From: JBKBIP01 sp046297495
Lineage (GTDB): Bacteria; Planctomycetota; Planctomycetia; Gemmatales; Gemmataceae
DNA length: 64,000 nt
Direction: 5' to 3'
Assembly (NCBI GenBank): GCA_046297495.1
Contig: JBKBIP010000014.1
Location: 75,200-139,199 of the forward strand
The notes beneath the pieces were generated by a model. The model saw nothing but the letters and a program-made list of their open reading frames with translations. It was not told where the DNA came from and did no database searches. Position numbers and translations under genes: made by a program. Position 1 is the stretch's first letter. Each line of letters opens with the position of its first letter. Shown in pieces: positions 1 to 8,121 of this stretch.

Positions 1-1261
1 TCTCGTGGGCCATCAACGCCATCTGACCGCCCCCTTCAACCGCCAACCGCAGGCCTTCGGGGTCGGTGTCGATGTACAACATCCGCAGATGCGGCAAGGT
101 GCTGAGATCGCCGAAGCGATTGATGAGGGCCTCGCGCAGACTTTGCAGGGAGTGCAAACCGACCACCCCCAAGCCAATCACCAGGGCCGGAAAGAGGACG
201 CCCCCTTCCGTGGTCGCCAACGGGATTTGCGGTCGCACGGGCCGCAACGTGTCGCGCATCGGCATCCGGGATTCGGGGCTAAGCACGGCGGGGCGCGACG
301 TGCGCGACAACTGGCCGAAATCCATGAACGCGGGCGGGGCGGAGAATTTCTCCTCCTCGGCGGTCGGCGCGGTCGGGTCGGTGTCCCCATGCGGCGGGTC
401 GGCAAGGGCAGCGGGCAGCGTGGGATACAAAGAAGGAGCGGCCCCTTGCCCTTTCAAGACTTGAACCAACGACATGCAATTGGGAAACCGTTGATCGGGA
501 ATCTTCGCCAACGCACGGTGGATGGCGTCGCGGTCGCCGGGGGGCAAGGCGGTCAGGTCCGGCGGGGCTTGCAAATGCTGCAAGATCAGTTGCCGGGCAT
601 TGGTCCCGGAGAAGGGGCGTTGACCGGTGAGCAATTCCTGATAAACGATGGCCAGGCTATATTGATCGCAAAAGCGACTGATCCAACCGTCGAACGTCTC
701 CGGAGCGGCGTAGAGCGGCGTCACGCCCCCCGTCACCGAGGCCCGCATGCCCTCCAAATCCTTGACCAGTCCGAAATCGGCCACTTTGATGTGGTTGTGA
801 ATCAGAAAGAGATTTTGCGGCTTGATGTCGAGATGTTGCAGCTGATATTCGGTGTTCATCAAGTCAAGGGCTTCGGCGGCTTCCTCCATGTAGCCCAGCA
901 GCTCGGCGCGGGGAATCCCCACCAAACCTTGGTTGCGACATTCGCGGAATCGATCCCAGAGATTGCGGTCGGCCAACTCCATGACGATGAGCAGCTGGCC
1001 GTCGATAATATCGAACCGCTCCACGGAGAGGATGAACGGATGACGCACCGTCTTGACGCGGTTGAGGGCTTTGAGTTCCTGCTCCGCGGCAACACCATCT
1101 TCCTGGGCGCCCTCCAGGCTGCCATAGACAAACTTGATTGCCTTGTGCAAGCCGCCAGGCGCTTCCACTTTCCAGACTTCACCGAAACCGCCCCGGCCCA
1201 CTCGCTCGATTAAACGATAGCCAGGGATGGGTTCCGCTTGATTTTCCAATCGAACCACCAT
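1..1261 (-). CDS. Ser/Thr protein kinase fused to a tubulin-like domain (C-terminus beyond window)
   Basis: The first 420 residues are visible; the gene runs off the left edge. Residues 1-270 form a Hanks-type kinase with every key element: glycine loop GRGGFGEVW (22-30), the lysine of AIKF (Lys43), catalytic loop HLDIKPQN (143-150, with HLD in place of HRD), DFG (162-164) and APE (186-188). A Pro/Ala-rich linker follows, and from about residue 358 a Rossmann-like stretch begins (PALVIGLGVVGLHSL, then LPHLRMLYIDTDPEG). That stretch resembles the start of the bacterial tubulin-like family (PF13809). No membrane segment is seen between the two parts, so a cytoplasmic protein is likely. The chosen ATG follows a weak purine-rich site; a GTG two codons upstream is possible. 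The kinase call is firm. The tubulin-like call rests on about 60 residues and is inference. Confidence 0.88.
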   Translation of the reverse strand, partial: MVVRLENQAEPIPGYRLIERVGRGGFGEVWKVEAPGGLHKAIKFVYGSLEGAQEDGVAAEQELKALNRVKTVRHPFILSVERFDIIDGQLLIVMELADRNLWDRFRECRNQGLVGIPRAELLGYMEEAAEALDLMNTEYQLQHLDIKPQNLFLIHNHIKVADFGLVKDLEGMRASVTGGVTPLYAAPETFDGWISRFCDQYSLAIVYQELLTGQRPFSGTNARQLILQHLQAPPDLTALPPGDRDAIHRALAKIPDQRFPNCMSLVQVLKGQGAAPSLYPTLPAALADPPHGDTDPTAPTAEEEKFSAPPAFMDFGQLSRTSRPAVLSPESRMPMRDTLRPVRPQIPLATTEGGVLFPALVIGLGVVGLHSLQSLREALINRFGDLSTLPHLRMLYIDTDPEGLRLAVEGGGQMALMAHE

Positions 1262-1511
1262 GAGCACTCTCTTCGATGCTCAACAAGGCTGTAAAAAAAG
1301 TTACTAGAGGGACATGGTCAGCCTGGTTCGCAACCGGGATACTTATTTTTTACGCCCTGCCACTCGGCAGAGCAATAGAATTACCGATGGAAATGCGCGG
1401 AGGCGCGGGGCGGGGGAAGGCGGGCATCGATTCGCGCTGCCAACGACCACCCCATGCAAACCGATGTCGTGCCCGACCGATGGTTCCTGAGGCCCAGTTT
1501 TCGAGGTGGTT

Positions 1512-1967
1512 ATGGCAGCGAAAGTGTATGCCCTATCGCTCAAGCAACCGTGGGCCACGTTATTGGTTCATGGCCTCAAGACCATCGAAATTCGGCGCTG
1601 GCCCACTAACCGGCGCGGCCGGGTGCTCATTCACGCCAGCCGCACGCCCGACGAGCGCCCGGAAGCCTGGGCGCGGGTGCCGGCAGCACTGCTCGAACAT
1701 GCTTGCTGGCGCGGCGGGATTGTCGGTGAGGGAACCATCTTGGAATGTATCGCTTACGTCTCCCTGGAGTCCTTCCTTAAGGATCAAGACGCCCATCTCA
1801 ATGATCCGGCCTGGTTTCAGGCTGGGTTGTATGGCTTTCGTTTCGCCAATTTAGCACCGCTTCCCTTTCGTCCTTGTTTGGGCTGGGTGCGTTTTTTCGC
1901 GGTCGATCACCGGGGGAACACGCCCGCGCCAGGTTCGCGCCGGAAACGTTCCTCGTCGAATCCTTGA
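1512..1967 (+). CDS. ASCH domain protein
   Basis: The protein has about 151 residues. The N-terminus reads YALSLKQPWATLLVHGLKTIE, the hallmark of ASCH domains (PUA-like fold, ALSIKQPWA..I..G.KTIE). ASCH proteins bind RNA or modified nucleosides, and some are cytidine amidohydrolases; the substrate here cannot be told. The domain fills residues 4-110. The Arg/Ser-rich tail after that looks unstructured. An ATG at 1512 has GAGG five bases upstream; a GTG at 1506 is an alternative. The gene stands alone, 30 bp before mfnB on the same strand. Confidence 0.75.
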   Translation: MAAKVYALSLKQPWATLLVHGLKTIEIRRWPTNRRGRVLIHASRTPDERPEAWARVPAALLEHACWRGGIVGEGTILECIAYVSLESFLKDQDAHLNDPAWFQAGLYGFRFANLAPLPFRPCLGWVRFFAVDHRGNTPAPGSRRKRSSSNP

Positions 1968-1998
1968 CAGCAGCGAAATCCGCTCCGGAGGATGAGCC

Positions 1999-2700
1999 GT
2001 GGCGTCTCTTTCCCCTTCACGATCGCAATTGCTGATCAGCGTGCGTTCGGCGCCGGAGGCCGAGATCGCCTTGCGCGGCGGCGCAGCCCTCATTGATGTT
2101 AAGGAGCCAACGCGCGGCGCGATGGGACCCGCCGACCCCGAAGTCATCCGCGCCGTGCTCGAACAGGTGGCGGGCCGATGTCCGGTCAGCGCCGCTTTGG
2201 GAGAGTTGACGGCCCAGGCGCCGCGCTTGCCGGTCTCTGGATTGGGCTTCGTGAAATGGGGCTTGGCGGGCTGGGGGCATGACAGCCGATGGAAGGCGTT
2301 GCTGGCGCAGGCGCTGGAGCAGGTGCGTCAAGTGGATGGCGACTGTCGCGGCGTGCCCGTGGCCTACGCCGACTGGCATCGGGCTAACGCGCCGTCTCCG
2401 TGGACAGTGGCCCAGTTCGCCCAGGAACACCGTTGCGCGGCCTGGTTGCTTGACACGTGGGAGAAAGACGGCACGACCTTGCTCGATTGGCTATCGGTGT
2501 CGGAACTAGCCGGCCTCTGTTCCGCCCTGGACATTCCCATCGCCTTGGCCGGATCGCTGGCGGCGCCCCAGATTCGCGCCTTGCGCGCCGTCCAACCGCG
2601 TTGGTTCGCCGTCCGCGGCGCCGCCTGCCGCGCCGGCGAGCGCCAGGCCGAACTCGACGAACAGCGCATCCGTCAACTCGCCGACATCCTAACCGAATGA
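1999..2700 (+). CDS. mfnB: (5-formylfuran-3-yl)methyl phosphate synthase, MfnB family
   Basis: MfnB (DUF556) condenses two glyceraldehyde-3-phosphate molecules to 4-(hydroxymethyl)-2-furancarboxaldehyde phosphate, the first step to the furan ring of methanofuran. The 233-residue length is typical. The N-terminus LLISVRSAPEAEIALRGGA followed by LIDVKEPTRGAMG matches the family signature (LLVSV....A..GG...DVK.P..G.LG), which contains the Schiff-base lysine of a TIM barrel. The start is a GTG with GGAGG seven bases upstream. Its last 12 bp overlap the 3' end of the opposing kinase gene. With the two genes opposite it forms a furan-cofactor cluster, as in organisms that use H4MPT-linked formaldehyde oxidation. 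Confidence 0.85.
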   Translation: MASLSPSRSQLLISVRSAPEAEIALRGGAALIDVKEPTRGAMGPADPEVIRAVLEQVAGRCPVSAALGELTAQAPRLPVSGLGFVKWGLAGWGHDSRWKALLAQALEQVRQVDGDCRGVPVAYADWHRANAPSPWTVAQFAQEHRCAAWLLDTWEKDGTTLLDWLSVSELAGLCSALDIPIALAGSLAAPQIRALRAVQPRWFAVRGAACRAGERQAELDEQRIRQLADILTE

Positions 2701-3303
2701 CACTGGTCCCTCCCAGCTCCGCAGGTTGACGGCGCGAACCCGCAAAGGGGGATCGACCGACCGCGCCAACACGCGCGCCAAGTGGGCATCGACGAACCCC
2801 ACTTGGCCCAACTCCCGCCAATCCCGGCCCAACGGCATGTCCGTCGATTTCAACAGGATCAGTTGATATGCTTTCGTCAAGACGGCAACGCGCGCCGCCA
2901 AGGCGTCGCTGGTGACTTCCCAAGCATGGGGCAAACAGCCGGGTTGTCCCTCATCGCGGCGGAACCACTCGTAACCATCGAGAATAGGGAGCGCTCCTTG
3001 TTCCCACGTCGCGGCGCAAGAGGCCGCATCGGGCACGACGCGGGCCGAGGGAAGGAGCGTGGCCAGCACATACGCCTGGAGCGTCAAGCCCCGCAACGCC
3101 AGCCAATGGGACGTTTCCTCCCCCAGCCGGTGCCAGCGGTCGTAAGCGCGGACCACATCGGCCACCGGCCCGCCGCCCGGCAGTAGGATCAAACGGGGGG
3201 TCGCTAAGGTCTTCAGCCAGCCCGTCAGCACCGGCCCCAGATCGGGCCAATCGAACAAGCTACCCCCTACCTTGACCACGCACGGCCTATTGTCCATACT
3301 CAT
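2689..3303 (-). CDS. amino-acid-kinase-fold kinase, probable methanofuran-pathway MfnE-like
   Basis: The protein has 204 residues. The N-terminus VVKVGGSLFDWPDLGPVL and the glycine-rich LILLPGGGPVADVVRAYDRWH are typical of the amino acid kinase superfamily (carbamate kinase/UMP kinase fold). In archaeal methanofuran synthesis MfnE, of this fold, phosphorylates aminomethylfuran phosphate to the diphosphate. The family is known and the position beside mfnB and the MfnF-like gene supports that role, but the substrate is inferred. It lies 12 bp downstream of the MfnF-like gene on the same strand and converges with mfnB, overlapping it by 12 bp. The ribosome binding site is weak; an internal ATG two codons in is also possible. 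Confidence 0.7.
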   Translation of the reverse strand: MSMDNRPCVVKVGGSLFDWPDLGPVLTGWLKTLATPRLILLPGGGPVADVVRAYDRWHRLGEETSHWLALRGLTLQAYVLATLLPSARVVPDAASCAATWEQGALPILDGYEWFRRDEGQPGCLPHAWEVTSDALAARVAVLTKAYQLILLKSTDMPLGRDWRELGQVGFVDAHLARVLARSVDPPLRVRAVNLRSWEGPVSFG

Positions 3304-3315
3304 TCCGCCATCACG

Positions 3316-4320
3316 TCAGGCACACGCCAACACCGCGACCGCGTACGCACAGGCCGCCGAGGAGATTTCCACCCCCAGCCGCTCGCGCCAGGAGATGACC
3401 TGCTTGGGACGAGCCAGCGCGCCCAAGGCCAACAGCCGGTGGGCCAGAAACTCCCCCGATCCTGAGAAAATCAGAGTTTCCGGCGGCGCTGAGCCACGCT
3501 CCGCCACGCGCTGACAGGCTTTCGCTATGTCGTTAAGTTGTTGCGCCGCGATGCGTTCGGCCAATTGCCGGACGGCGGCGCAGTCAAGGGATTCCCGGTC
3601 GGCGCAGAGCATTCGTGCCAGCCGGTCATGAGCGTGGCACCGCGTCGCGGGCCGGCCGTCAGCGGTGTCTTGATCCGCGGCATCTTCGGCGATGTCCTCC
3701 AAAAGCAAATACACATCCAAGGTCGTGGCGAACCATTCCGCCGCCCCCGCCGTCCCCAACAAAGCGCAGACGGGGGTACGGCGCGCGCCGGTATACAGCA
3801 GTTCTCCCGATGCGAGCCGTTCCAGATCGGTTCGTCCCGTAGGAATGGGTTGGCCGTCGCGCAGCGGGATGATGTCCGTGGTAGTCGAGCCAATGTCCAA
3901 CAGCAGGGCCGGCCCTGCGGGCGCGAAGCGTCCCGCGAAGGTCGCCAGGGCCAACCAGTTGGCCGAGGCGGTTCGGAAGGGGTTCGCCCGCGCGGTGGCC
4001 ACATCCGTGAAACGTCCCTCGTTTTGCCAGACCCGCACCGCTTTGCCAGCGGACAACCGCGCGACCGTGTCGAGAATATACCCCACACCCTGTCGTTTGG
4101 TCTCGAAACAATCGCACAATTCCCCCGTCATCGTCACAGCGAGCATATCGAAGGGGGGCATTTCGGCGAGCAAGCGGTCCAATGCCTCACGCAGCCCCTC
4201 GGGATGCCGCCACAAAGCGAAGGGAAGCGACCGAGCAGCGCCATCAACATGCGCCGCTTTCAGGTTAGCACCGCCAATATCGAGACCCAGGACAGACACG
4301 ATAGGGAACTTTCTGGACAA
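3316..4320 (-). CDS. H4MPT-linked C1 transfer pathway protein (hydantoinase/ASKHA, MfnF-like)
   Basis: The protein has 334 residues. LGLDIGGANLKAAH near the start and LLLDIGSTTTDIIP at about 140 are the two phosphate-binding motifs of the ASKHA/hydantoinase-A fold. The combination matches the family TIGR03123, found beside formaldehyde-activating and H4MPT genes, and the archaeal MfnF. MfnF joins the furan diphosphate to the tyramine-glutamate part of methanofuran. A TTG at 4320 is preceded by GAGGA at good spacing and is taken as the start; a GTG seven codons in is an alternative. It is co-transcribed with the kinase downstream (12 bp gap). Whether the final cofactor is methanofuran or a polyglutamylated methylofuran cannot be seen. 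Confidence 0.75.
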   Translation of the reverse strand: MSRKFPIVSVLGLDIGGANLKAAHVDGAARSLPFALWRHPEGLREALDRLLAEMPPFDMLAVTMTGELCDCFETKRQGVGYILDTVARLSAGKAVRVWQNEGRFTDVATARANPFRTASANWLALATFAGRFAPAGPALLLDIGSTTTDIIPLRDGQPIPTGRTDLERLASGELLYTGARRTPVCALLGTAGAAEWFATTLDVYLLLEDIAEDAADQDTADGRPATRCHAHDRLARMLCADRESLDCAAVRQLAERIAAQQLNDIAKACQRVAERGSAPPETLIFSGSGEFLAHRLLALGALARPKQVISWRERLGVEISSAACAYAVAVLACA

Positions 4321-4326
4321 GTGAAT

Positions 4327-4388
4327 CCTCGTTGGGCTTCATCGCTTCACGCACGGCAGCGAGCGGGAAGCGATGAAGCGTCACGAGG
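4327..4388. repeat. intergenic palindrome, copy 1 of a dispersed family
   Basis: A 13-bp perfect stem, GCTTCATCGCTTC (4336-4348) and its complement (4367-4379), is extended by CCTCGT (4327-4332) pairing with ACGAGG (4383-4388) after 3-nt bulges. It fills the gap between the prolyl oligopeptidase stop and the MfnF-like start. The TTCATCG core is shared with seven other palindromes in this window. Confidence 0.7.
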
Positions 4389-4402
4389 CCCTCAATGGCT
4401 GG

Positions 4403-6589
4403 TCACGGGGCGCTTTTCACCGGCATTCCCAAATTCCGCACCAAGAAGGCCCACTGGTCGGCGACTTCCTCGATGAGCTTGGCGGTCGGCTTGCCGGCGC
4501 CGTGGCCAGCGCGGGTTTCGATGCGGGCCAAGACGGGGGCGTCGCCCGCCTGGGCGTGCTGCAAGGCGGCGATGAACTTGAAGCTGTGGCCCGGCACCAC
4601 GCGGTCGTCGGTATCGGCGGTTGTCACCAGCGTGGCCGGGTATTGGACTCCCTTCTTCAGATTGTGATAGGGGGAATAGGCATACAACGCCTTGAACTCC
4701 TCGGGATCGTCCGCCGAGCCGTAGTCATCGACCCAGAAACGCCCGGCGGTGAACTTGTGGAAGCGCAGCATGTCCATGACGCCGACCGCCGGCAGACAGG
4801 CGCCGAAGAGCTTGGGGCGCTGGGTCATCACGGCGCCGACGAGCAAACCACCGTTGCTGCCCCCCTGGATGGCCAACTTGTTGGGGCGCGTGTATTTGTT
4901 CTCGATCAGCCACTCGGCGGCGGCGATGAAATCATCGAACACATTTTGCTTGCGTAGCTTAGTGCCAGCTTGATGCCATTCCTTGCCGTACTCACCGCCG
5001 CCGCGCAGATTGGCCACGGCGAAGACGCCCCCCATCTCCATCCAGGCCAATCGGCTGATACTGAAGCTCGGCGTCAACGGGATGTTGAAGCCGCCGTAGC
5101 CGTACAGCAGCGTCGGATTCGAGCCGTCCAACGTGATGCCCTTGCGATGCGAGATGAACATCGGCACCTTGGTGCCATCCTTGCTCGTGTAGAAGATTTG
5201 TTTCACTTCATAGTCATCCGGGTTGAAGAGGACGTTAGCCCGGCGCATCAACTTGCTCTGGCCGGTGATGAGGTCATAGCGATAGATGCTCGGTGGCGTG
5301 GCGAAGCTGGAGAATGAGTAGAACGTCTCAGTGTCGGTGCGCTTGCCGCCAAAGCCGGAAGCCGTGCCAATGCCGGGAAACGCCACGTCACGGATGAATT
5401 CGCCGGCCATGTTATGAATCCGCACTTGCGTCTGGGCATCCTTCAGATACTCGGCGACGAACAGATTCCCCACCAAGTTGACGCCGCGCAAGTTCTCCGC
5501 CGCTTGAGGGATGATTTCCTGCCATTCCCAGTTGATGGCAAATTCCGCTTTCGATTCAGGATCGCGTGGTTTGGGCTTGCTGCTATCAATGGCGATCAGG
5601 CGGCCGCGCGGGGCGGCCAGATCGGTGCGGAAGTAGAAGATCGGCCCCTCATTGCCGACGAAGCTGAAGTCATGCGCGAAATCCTCGATCAAGTCCACCG
5701 GCATGGCCAGCGGCTCGGCCAGATCCTTATAGGTGATGCGGTAGCGGTCGTCGGTTCCTTTCCAGATGGTGAGGATCAGGTAGCGTCCATCCTCCGTCAC
5801 CGTGGAGCTGAAGCCCCAATCGGGATGATCGGGCCGCTTGTACACCAAGACATCAGCACTTTGCGGCGTGCCGAGGCGGTGATAATACACTTTTTGATTG
5901 AGGTTCAAGCTCTGAAACTTCTCCCCTGGTTGGGGTTCGTCGTACCGGCTGTAGAAGAAGCCTTTGCCGTCGGGGGTCCAGCGCGCGCCGCTGAACTTGA
6001 CCCATTTCAGCTCATCGCCGAGCACCTTGCCGGAGGCGATGTCGAGCACATGCCAGGTGTTCCAGTCGGAGCCGGCGTCGGCCACACCATAGGCCAGGTA
6101 TTTGCCGTCGTCGCTGACCGATAGGCCGGTCAGCGCCACCGTGCCGTCCTTGGACCATTCGTTGGGATCGAGCAGCACGCGCGGCTCGCCATCGAGTCGA
6201 TCCATGGCGTAAAGCACCGACTGATTTTGCAGGCCGTCGTTCTTGAAGTAGAAATAGCGGCCACCCCGTTTGAAGGGGGCCGAGTATTTCTCATAGTCCC
6301 ACAACTCCGTCAGCCGCTGCTTGATGCTCTCGCGTTGGGGAATCGCTTCCAGATATGCGAATGTCACCTTGTTTTGCGCCTCGACCCAGTCGGCGACTTC
6401 CTTCGACGTGCGGACATCGTCCTCCAACCAGCGGTAGGGATCAAGAACTTTGACGCCATGATGCACATCCACGTGCTCGACGCGGCGCGTTGGCGGATAG
6501 GAAATCATGGACCGATCTCCCGCCCCAGTGTCCGTGGAAACCAGCAGCGCCCCCAACAGAACGGCGCCTGTCGCGGTGATCCTTGGCAT
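4403..6589 (-). CDS. prolyl oligopeptidase, S9A family, exported
   Basis: The protein has 728 residues from the ATG at 6589, which has AAGGAG six bases upstream and opens a signal peptide (TGAVLLGALLVSTDTGAG). The longer open frame to 6682 adds a non-signal-like leader and runs to the neighbouring stop, so I reject it. Family S9A enzymes cut short proline-containing peptides. After the YPPTRRVEHVDVHHG start and DPYRWLEDD motif comes a seven-bladed propeller (about 70-420) and then an alpha/beta-hydrolase domain. The nucleophile is Ser578 in GGSNGG, the acid lies in TADTDDRVVPGHS, and the histidine in RAGHGAG. The final helix is complete, so the enzyme is probably active in the periplasm. Confidence 0.95.
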   Translation of the reverse strand: MPRITATGAVLLGALLVSTDTGAGDRSMISYPPTRRVEHVDVHHGVKVLDPYRWLEDDVRTSKEVADWVEAQNKVTFAYLEAIPQRESIKQRLTELWDYEKYSAPFKRGGRYFYFKNDGLQNQSVLYAMDRLDGEPRVLLDPNEWSKDGTVALTGLSVSDDGKYLAYGVADAGSDWNTWHVLDIASGKVLGDELKWVKFSGARWTPDGKGFFYSRYDEPQPGEKFQSLNLNQKVYYHRLGTPQSADVLVYKRPDHPDWGFSSTVTEDGRYLILTIWKGTDDRYRITYKDLAEPLAMPVDLIEDFAHDFSFVGNEGPIFYFRTDLAAPRGRLIAIDSSKPKPRDPESKAEFAINWEWQEIIPQAAENLRGVNLVGNLFVAEYLKDAQTQVRIHNMAGEFIRDVAFPGIGTASGFGGKRTDTETFYSFSSFATPPSIYRYDLITGQSKLMRRANVLFNPDDYEVKQIFYTSKDGTKVPMFISHRKGITLDGSNPTLLYGYGGFNIPLTPSFSISRLAWMEMGGVFAVANLRGGGEYGKEWHQAGTKLRKQNVFDDFIAAAEWLIENKYTRPNKLAIQGGSNGGLLVGAVMTQRPKLFGACLPAVGVMDMLRFHKFTAGRFWVDDYGSADDPEEFKALYAYSPYHNLKKGVQYPATLVTTADTDDRVVPGHSFKFIAALQHAQAGDAPVLARIETRAGHGAGKPTAKLIEEVADQWAFLVRNLGMPVKSAP

Positions 6590-6678
6590 GTCGCACTCCT
6601 TTCCCGGCTTGGGGAAACGAACGAACCAACAGACGATGTTTTTGAGTTTAATGGGCGAATGGGGTTTTGACCATGCTA

Positions 6679-7755
6679 TCATGGTTTTATCACTACCTCG
6701 TCAATCCCCCAAATCTCCAGCTTGCGATAGCCAGCGGCGTAGAGCGCGTGCTTATCGGCATCGAGGATCAAGCGGTGGATGTGGCCGTCCATTTTGACGC
6801 GATGGACAGGCACGGGGTCCTTCTTGCCGTCGCCGGGCTGCGCGGGTAGGGGGTCGATCTTCCAGAAACCGAGGAAAGCGTTGTCCCCGCCCCCTCCCGC
6901 TCCCAACAGCCAGTCTCCCGCAGGATGAAAGATCAAAGCGTGGACGAAAGCCTTGTGTCCGTCGGCGCCGGTAACTAGCCGCAACTCTGGCTTGTTCCAG
7001 TCCCAGAGTTCGACATGCACCGGCCCCCCCAAGCCATCGACGTTGCCGATCTGTCCGATGCCGCCCACTGCTAATAGCTTGCCATCGGGGGAGAAGGCCA
7101 ACGAGCGGATGCCGCCAATGGAGCGTTTGCGCTGGCGCGGATCATAGGTGTATAAGGTCGGCACCTCGAAAGTACGCACGCGCTTGCCGGTGTCCGCCTC
7201 CCAGACATGCACCACGCCAACCCGGTCGCCCCCCGCGACATGCTGGCCATCCGGGCTGACAGCCACGGCGTATAGGGCGGTGACGTGCCCCTGCGGCGTC
7301 AGCGGGGCGTGTCCCTCCAGCACGCGCAGCAGCCGCCCGGACGCCGCCTCCCAAATTTTCACCACCATATCATCCCCCGCCGACGCCAACCGCTTCTGGT
7401 CCGGGAACACGACCAGATCGCGCACCCAACCCGCATGCCCCTCGACGGTTCGCAATGGTTCGCCGGTATCGGCATTCCACCAGATCAATTGACGATCCAA
7501 ACCGCCTGAGACGACCACGGGCGTCGAGCCGCCGCCGTTCACCACGGCCACGGCAGAAACATAATTGTCATGCTTGGCCCAGCGCGCGATCGCTCCTTTA
7601 CTGTCCGGATCGCTCAGGTCGTAAACATGAATGCCATAATCGTCGCTACCGGCATAGAGCCGTTGCTGATCGAGGTTGGCGGCCAGTCCAAAGAACGTGC
7701 CGTCATGGTTGTAGGCCTTACGGAGCTTGAATTGAGTGGGATCGAATGTTGGCAT
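6679..7755 (-). CDS. WD40 repeat protein, single propeller
   Basis: The protein has 358 residues from the ATG at 7755, which is preceded by AGGAAG; the open frame extends 22 codons further without a site. There are six to seven WD40 repeats (LDRQLIWWNADTG, DMVVKIWEAASG, GVVHVWEADTG, HVELWDWN, FLGFWKID and KLEIWGID are the blade ends). No signal peptide or extra domain is present, so it is probably a cytoplasmic scaffold. Planctomycetes often place such genes near kinases or peptidases; here the prolyl oligopeptidase starts 89 bp downstream on the same strand. The specific partner is unknown. Confidence 0.8.
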   Translation of the reverse strand: MPTFDPTQFKLRKAYNHDGTFFGLAANLDQQRLYAGSDDYGIHVYDLSDPDSKGAIARWAKHDNYVSAVAVVNGGGSTPVVVSGGLDRQLIWWNADTGEPLRTVEGHAGWVRDLVVFPDQKRLASAGDDMVVKIWEAASGRLLRVLEGHAPLTPQGHVTALYAVAVSPDGQHVAGGDRVGVVHVWEADTGKRVRTFEVPTLYTYDPRQRKRSIGGIRSLAFSPDGKLLAVGGIGQIGNVDGLGGPVHVELWDWNKPELRLVTGADGHKAFVHALIFHPAGDWLLGAGGGGDNAFLGFWKIDPLPAQPGDGKKDPVPVHRVKMDGHIHRLILDADKHALYAAGYRKLEIWGIDEVVIKP

Positions 7756-8121
7756 CGGTGGTGCTTCCTGGCGAGGATGTTTGGCGAGCTTCGGATGTTG
7801 GTAGGTCGGCAAATGCTCCAAGTCGTGACCATCAAGAAACGAGGCGCGCCGCTCCCGGATGGCCTATGCTCGGCGTCTGTTTGTTGCCGGCGTAATATCT
7901 CACTAAAGGATAGTGTCGCCGACGCCGGCCCTGCAGGCAAGAGGATTCTCGGTGACTTGGCCGGAATAACACTTCGCGCACCGGGACGCCCGTGGTACCA
8001 AGTTCTTCGCTGAAATCTTGGGAAAGTACCTTGTTATGCCTTGACGTCCGAGCGCGGAAGTGCCAGATTAACCGCAATCAGCGTGGATGACACCAGACTT
8101 ACTACAGGGAGCCGCATACCC
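7756..8121. other. divergent intergenic region (366 bp)
   Basis: This gap separates the WD40 gene (minus) from the HARE-HTH-like gene (plus) and must hold both promoters. I find no convincing -35/-10 pair. The best is TTGACG at 8041 with a poor -10 match. There is no RNA gene or repeat I can recognise. Confidence 0.4.

Noticed and set aside
5..1213. 402-codon plus-strand open frame at the left edge
   Set aside because: It is antisense to the kinase gene, which has all kinase motifs on the minus strand. The plus frame has no recognisable domain and mirrors the GC-rich codon pattern.
6590..6682. 31-codon N-terminal extension of the prolyl oligopeptidase
   Set aside because: The inner ATG at 6589 has AAGGAG at good spacing and opens a signal peptide; the extension has neither and runs to the next gene.
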